From: an uncultured Burkholderiaceae bacterium
GTDB taxonomy: Bacteria; Pseudomonadota; Gammaproteobacteria; Burkholderiales; Burkholderiaceae
DNA: 8,613 nt
Assembly: GCA_937862845.1 (NCBI GenBank)
Contig: CALMCK010000140.1
Span: forward strand, 1 to 8,613
Direction: 5' to 3'
Shown piece after piece: positions 5,352-8,613 of this stretch. The position numbers and the translations under genes were made by a program. Under the pieces are notes generated by a model. It worked only from the letters and a program-made list of their open reading frames with translations. It ran no database searches and was not told where the DNA came from. Position 1 is the stretch's first letter. Each line of letters begins with the position of its first letter.

Positions 5352-6875
5352 ATGAATCGCCGTGATTTTTTACTCAAAAGCCTGTCCGCCAGTGTCGCCT
5401 TGACGCTTGTGGGCTGTGGTAAAACACAGACGTCAGGGGAGCACGCCAGCATGCCAGGTATGGCCGATAAGAACGCGGGCGCTCAAGCAACTCAAGCACT
5501 TGCCGCAATGGCCGTGTTGCCACAGGGTTTGCCGTTACAGGGCTTGCCATTGCTGGCCAATCAAAGCATGGCTGAGAACACGTTTAAGGCCACGCTCACT
5601 GCTGCACCGATGCAGTATGAAATCATCGCGGGTAAGCCGACTGAAGTGTGGGCGTACAACGACAGTCGAACACCGTTGCTCATTGAGTTGGTTGAAGGCA
5701 TGACGGTCGAAATTGAGCTGGTCAATCAACTCTCGCAACCAACCACTCTGCACTGGCACGGACTGCCTGTGCCGCCCGAGCAAGATGGCGGGCCGATGGA
5801 GGCGGTGCCGCCGAATGGCAAGCGCACCTATACGTTCACATTGCCAGATGACTGCGCGGGCACGTATTGGTTTCATCCGCACCCGCACCACGTCACGCAT
5901 GAGCAGGTGTTTCGTGGACTGGCGGGCGCGCTGATTGTGCGACCACGCACGCCAGATGCTTTGGCTCAGTTGCCCGAAACGCATGTGTTCGTCACCGACC
6001 TCAAGCTCAACGCCGATGGCAGCATTGCGCAGAACGATGTCAACGACGACATGAATGGCCGCGAAGGACAATTCCTCCTCGTCAACGGTCAATATCAACC
6101 GACGCTTGACTTAAATGAAGCCACGCGACTGCGTGTCTGGAACTGCACCAACGCACGTTTTCTCAATTTGCAATTGCAAAGCAATGCTGCGAGCACAGTA
6201 GCGCTCACGCAAATCGGCACCGACGGCGGCTTGCTCACCACTGCTCAAACCCATTCTGAATTACTGCTCGCGCCTGCCGAGCGCGCAGAGCTGTTGCTCA
6301 ACCCAACATCGAGCCAAGCCACAACGCTCAAACTCAATGCCGCCGCCTACAATCAAGGCAAAATGGGCATGGTGCAAGCCACACCCGCCAGCACGCTGGT
6401 TGACTTAACACTTGCGGGCACAGCATTCAAACTGCCTCGTGCACTGCGCAACATCGCGCCACTGGGCGATGCGGTGCATCAGCAGCGTGTCGTGATGAGT
6501 GAAACCATGAGCATGGCCAACGGCGTGCACGACATGAAATTCTTCATCAATGACCAACAATTTGACATGAACCGAGTTGACTTCAACAGCGTGCTCGGTG
6601 TGGTTGAAGAATGGACGGTGGACAACACCTCTGACATGGACCATCCGTTTCACATTCATGGCGGCCAGTTTCAACCCATTGGGCGCGCGTGGCTAGACGC
6701 CACAAAAGGCGCGCCAACGCAATACGCGCCATCGTGGAAAGACGTCATCAATGTGCGCTCGGGTGAATCCATTCGTTTTAAAATGCGACAAATACACAAA
6801 GGCGTGCGCATGCTGCACTGTCATATTCTCGAACACGAAGATGCCGGCATGATGGCCAATGTGCACGTGGTGTAG
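5352..6875 (+). CDS. Tat-exported multicopper oxidase (CueO/PcoA-like), predicted lipoprotein
   Basis: This 507-residue cupredoxin-fold oxidase probably oxidises Cu(I) to less harmful Cu(II) in the periplasm while reducing O2 to water. The N-terminus has a twin-arginine signal (NRRDFLLK) and a lipobox-like LVGC (19-22), so membrane anchoring at Cys22 is predicted. All four copper-binding blocks are present: HWHG (134-137), WFHPHPH (173-179), HPFHIHG (431-437) and HCHILEHEDAGMM (489-501). The last holds the T1 ligands Cys490, His495 and axial Met500, so type 1 and trinuclear T2/T3 sites look complete. The linker after Cys22 is Met/His-containing (HASMPGM), but there is no long Met-rich insert like that of E. 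coli CueO. AAGGAAG lies a few bases before the ATG. It follows the copA remnant by 101 bp and precedes a copper ATPase by 40 bp, probably in one operon. Confidence 0.94.
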   Translation: MNRRDFLLKSLSASVALTLVGCGKTQTSGEHASMPGMADKNAGAQATQALAAMAVLPQGLPLQGLPLLANQSMAENTFKATLTAAPMQYEIIAGKPTEVWAYNDSRTPLLIELVEGMTVEIELVNQLSQPTTLHWHGLPVPPEQDGGPMEAVPPNGKRTYTFTLPDDCAGTYWFHPHPHHVTHEQVFRGLAGALIVRPRTPDALAQLPETHVFVTDLKLNADGSIAQNDVNDDMNGREGQFLLVNGQYQPTLDLNEATRLRVWNCTNARFLNLQLQSNAASTVALTQIGTDGGLLTTAQTHSELLLAPAERAELLLNPTSSQATTLKLNAAAYNQGKMGMVQATPASTLVDLTLAGTAFKLPRALRNIAPLGDAVHQQRVVMSETMSMANGVHDMKFFINDQQFDMNRVDFNSVLGVVEEWTVDNTSDMDHPFHIHGGQFQPIGRAWLDATKGAPTQYAPSWKDVINVRSGESIRFKMRQIHKGVRMLHCHILEHEDAGMMANVHVV

Positions 6876-6915
6876 TGGCTTTAGAAACCCATCGACGAAT
6901 CAGAAAGTAAAAACC

Positions 6916-8613
6916 ATGAGTTCAAATTTACCCCCACGCCTCACCGACCTTCGCTTGCGATTGGGCGGCGTGGCATGCGTGGCGTGCACGGATTTAATCG
7001 AGCATGACCTAAAAAACCTCGCAGGCGTTCACAATGTCTCGGCGAGCTACACGCTGCGCCGTGCTTTTTTACAAATTGATGCGACGCAGACATCCGGCGA
7101 TGCGTTGATAAAGCGCATTGAGAAGCTCGGTTATCACGCCTATCCAGAACAACAATTTGAAGTGTCTGCCAACGAAAAAAAACAGCACAAGCGTGAACTA
7201 CTGCGTTTGCTCATCGCGTTGTTGTTGTTCATGCAAAGCATGATGTTTATGTATCCGTTTTACACCTCGGGCGAAACGGAGATGACTGCTGGCGAAGTCT
7301 CGTTGATGAAATGGGCCAGTCTGGTGTTGATTTTGCCCGTGATGTTGTTTTGTGCGACGCCGATTTTTAAGGGCGCATGGGCAGAGTTGCGCTTGCGCCG
7401 ATTGGGCATGGACACGCCCGTGGCGTTTGCGATTGTCACCGCGTTTGTGGCCAGTGTTTATTCGACAGTGGCGCAGGTCGGCCATATTTATTTTGACTCC
7501 ATTAGCATGTTTGTGGCGTTGTTGCTCAGCGCCCGTTACATCCAATACAAAGCGCTCAATCAAGCCGCGATGTATTTGAATGAAGTGCTCACACACACCC
7601 AGCGCTTTGCCGAAAAAGTGGCGAGCTATCCGCAGGATAAAACCATTGAGTTGTTGCCCGCACAGGATTTAAAAGTCGGCGATGTGCTCTACATCGGCAG
7701 CGGAGAAACCGTGGCTGCTGACGCAGAACTGATAGAAGGCACGACCGCCTGTTCGCAAGCGTTGCTCACGGGCGAATCGCAGCCCGTCACTAAATCTGTC
7801 GGCGACACGATGCTCGCAGGCTCGATGAATATCGAACAAGGCGTGTACGCGCGCGTCATCGCCGAGCGCGGTGCGAGCGAGCTCGATGCGATTGAACGAC
7901 TGGCCGAAAAATCCGCACTGCACAAACCCGCCATGGCAAAAATCGTCGAAGTGACGGCGCGCTATTTCCTCTACGGCTTGCTGATGATTTGCGCGGTGGC
8001 CGCGGTGTATTGGTACACCGTCGATGCCAGCCGCGTGGTGCCGGTGGTGGTTGCGATTCTCATCATCACCTGTCCATGCGCGCTCGCACTCGCTGTGCCG
8101 ACGGTGCTCACCGCCGCAACCAGTGCATTGGCACGGCGACATGTGCTGGTGGTGCAGCCCGAGGCCCTAGAAAAACTCGCCAAAGTGAGCTGCTATGCAT
8201 TCGATAAAACCGGCACGCTGACCGAAGACGTGCAAACCTTAGAGCGCACCATGCTCACCGATGCCGCCACGGCAGATGGTTGGAACGAACACGAGGCACT
8301 GCAAATCGCCGCGACGTTGGAAAACGCCTCGCGTCACCCGATTGCATTGGCGCTGCGCAAATCATTGCAGGCGGTCGGTTTGCCTGAGCGCATGGATGAG
8401 TTGAGTGAATTGAACCTGACCGTTGGCCAAGGTGTCATCGGTGTGATCAATGGACACAGATACCGCATCGGCAAACCCACGTTCGCCAGCGCGCAGGATT
8501 TAGAGCTGCCCGAATCGCGTGGCAAAAGCGTGGCGTTATTGGCCTTGGACGATGGCACGCCGATTGCTTGGTTTTTATTGTCCGACCAAGTTCGCCCGCA
8601 TGCGCAAGCACTG
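6916..8613 (+). CDS. Copper-transporting P1B-type ATPase, CcoI/FixI (CopA2)-like, 3' truncated by window edge
   Basis: An open frame from ATG 6916 runs 566 codons to the window end without a stop. The protein is an inner-membrane heavy-metal ATPase. Visible parts are a single N-terminal HMA domain with GVACVAC (Cys21, Cys24), a membrane region with LLFMQSMMFMYPFY (103-116) and RRLGMDTPVAFAIV (161-174), TGES at 285-288, the CPC of TCPCALALAVPT (386-388), DKTGTLTED (Asp 430) and HP at 474-475. The nucleotide hinge GDGxND and last helices lie outside. The FMQSMMF and YFDSISMF stretches are like CcoI/FixI, which supplies Cu to cbb3 oxidase assembly, rather than a detoxifying two-HMA CopA. It lies 40 bp after the multicopper oxidase, so the two are probably co-transcribed. 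The ribosome binding site is weak. The sub-class is less certain than the family. Confidence 0.92.
   Translation, partial: MSSNLPPRLTDLRLRLGGVACVACTDLIEHDLKNLAGVHNVSASYTLRRAFLQIDATQTSGDALIKRIEKLGYHAYPEQQFEVSANEKKQHKRELLRLLIALLLFMQSMMFMYPFYTSGETEMTAGEVSLMKWASLVLILPVMLFCATPIFKGAWAELRLRRLGMDTPVAFAIVTAFVASVYSTVAQVGHIYFDSISMFVALLLSARYIQYKALNQAAMYLNEVLTHTQRFAEKVASYPQDKTIELLPAQDLKVGDVLYIGSGETVAADAELIEGTTACSQALLTGESQPVTKSVGDTMLAGSMNIEQGVYARVIAERGASELDAIERLAEKSALHKPAMAKIVEVTARYFLYGLLMICAVAAVYWYTVDASRVVPVVVAILIITCPCALALAVPTVLTAATSALARRHVLVVQPEALEKLAKVSCYAFDKTGTLTEDVQTLERTMLTDAATADGWNEHEALQIAATLENASRHPIALALRKSLQAVGLPERMDELSELNLTVGQGVIGVINGHRYRIGKPTFASAQDLELPESRGKSVALLALDDGTPIAWFLLSDQVRPHAQAL

Noticed and set aside
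5535..6098. Minus-strand 187-codon open frame opposite the multicopper oxidase
   Set aside because: The plus strand encodes the conserved HWHG and HPHPH copper sites here; no recognisable domain or start signal is seen on the minus strand.
7198..7596. Long minus-strand open frame opposite the copper ATPase gene
   Set aside because: The plus strand is continuous P-type ATPase coding with clear motifs; the minus frame gives a His/Gln/Arg-rich product typical of a shadow frame and has no ribosome binding site.
7669..8142. Minus-strand 157-codon open frame
   Set aside because: It lies wholly inside the ATPase region covering TGES and CPC; its His/Arg/Gly-rich composition reflects antisense reading, not a protein family.

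Overview
The window looks like a chromosomal stretch of a betaproteobacterium, probably Burkholderiales-like. This is inferred from the pdxA-rsmA order, the style of the proteins and the MerR/PbrR-type regulators; base composition is near 50% GC. No rRNA, tRNA, CRISPR array, transposase or phage gene was found.

Layout. Positions 1-1883 (+) hold housekeeping genes: the 3' end of pdxA (vitamin B6 synthesis), rsmA/ksgA (16S rRNA dimethylation) and a DUF1275/YoaK-type membrane protein. Positions 1877-4407 hold a divergent Zn/Cd/Pb efflux module. It has a P1B-2 ATPase on the minus strand and a CadR/PbrR-type MerR regulator on the plus strand, sharing a 98-bp intergenic region with a textbook MerR-type promoter (19-bp spacer, imperfect palindrome over the spacer).

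Positions 4414-8613 form a copper-handling region. A second MerR-family regulator lies on the minus strand. Opposite it is a perfect 8+8 bp MerR-type operator that now reads straight into a decayed 3' fragment of a P1B-1 copper ATPase gene (copA). Then come a Tat-exported, lipobox-bearing multicopper oxidase (CueO/PcoA-like) and a copper P-type ATPase of the CcoI/FixI (CopA2) type, which runs off the right edge.

Working model (inference): the first module senses and exports divalent soft metals. The second was a MerR-controlled copper export operon whose main exporter has been lost. What remains is periplasmic cuprous-ion oxidation plus a CcoI/FixI-type ATPase, which may supply copper to exported enzymes or take over part of the export role. 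The main points for a second look are the copA remnant behind an intact operator, the Lys in place of the first metal-binding Cys in the second regulator, and a repeated operator half-site just after the remnant. No wholly new system is evident.
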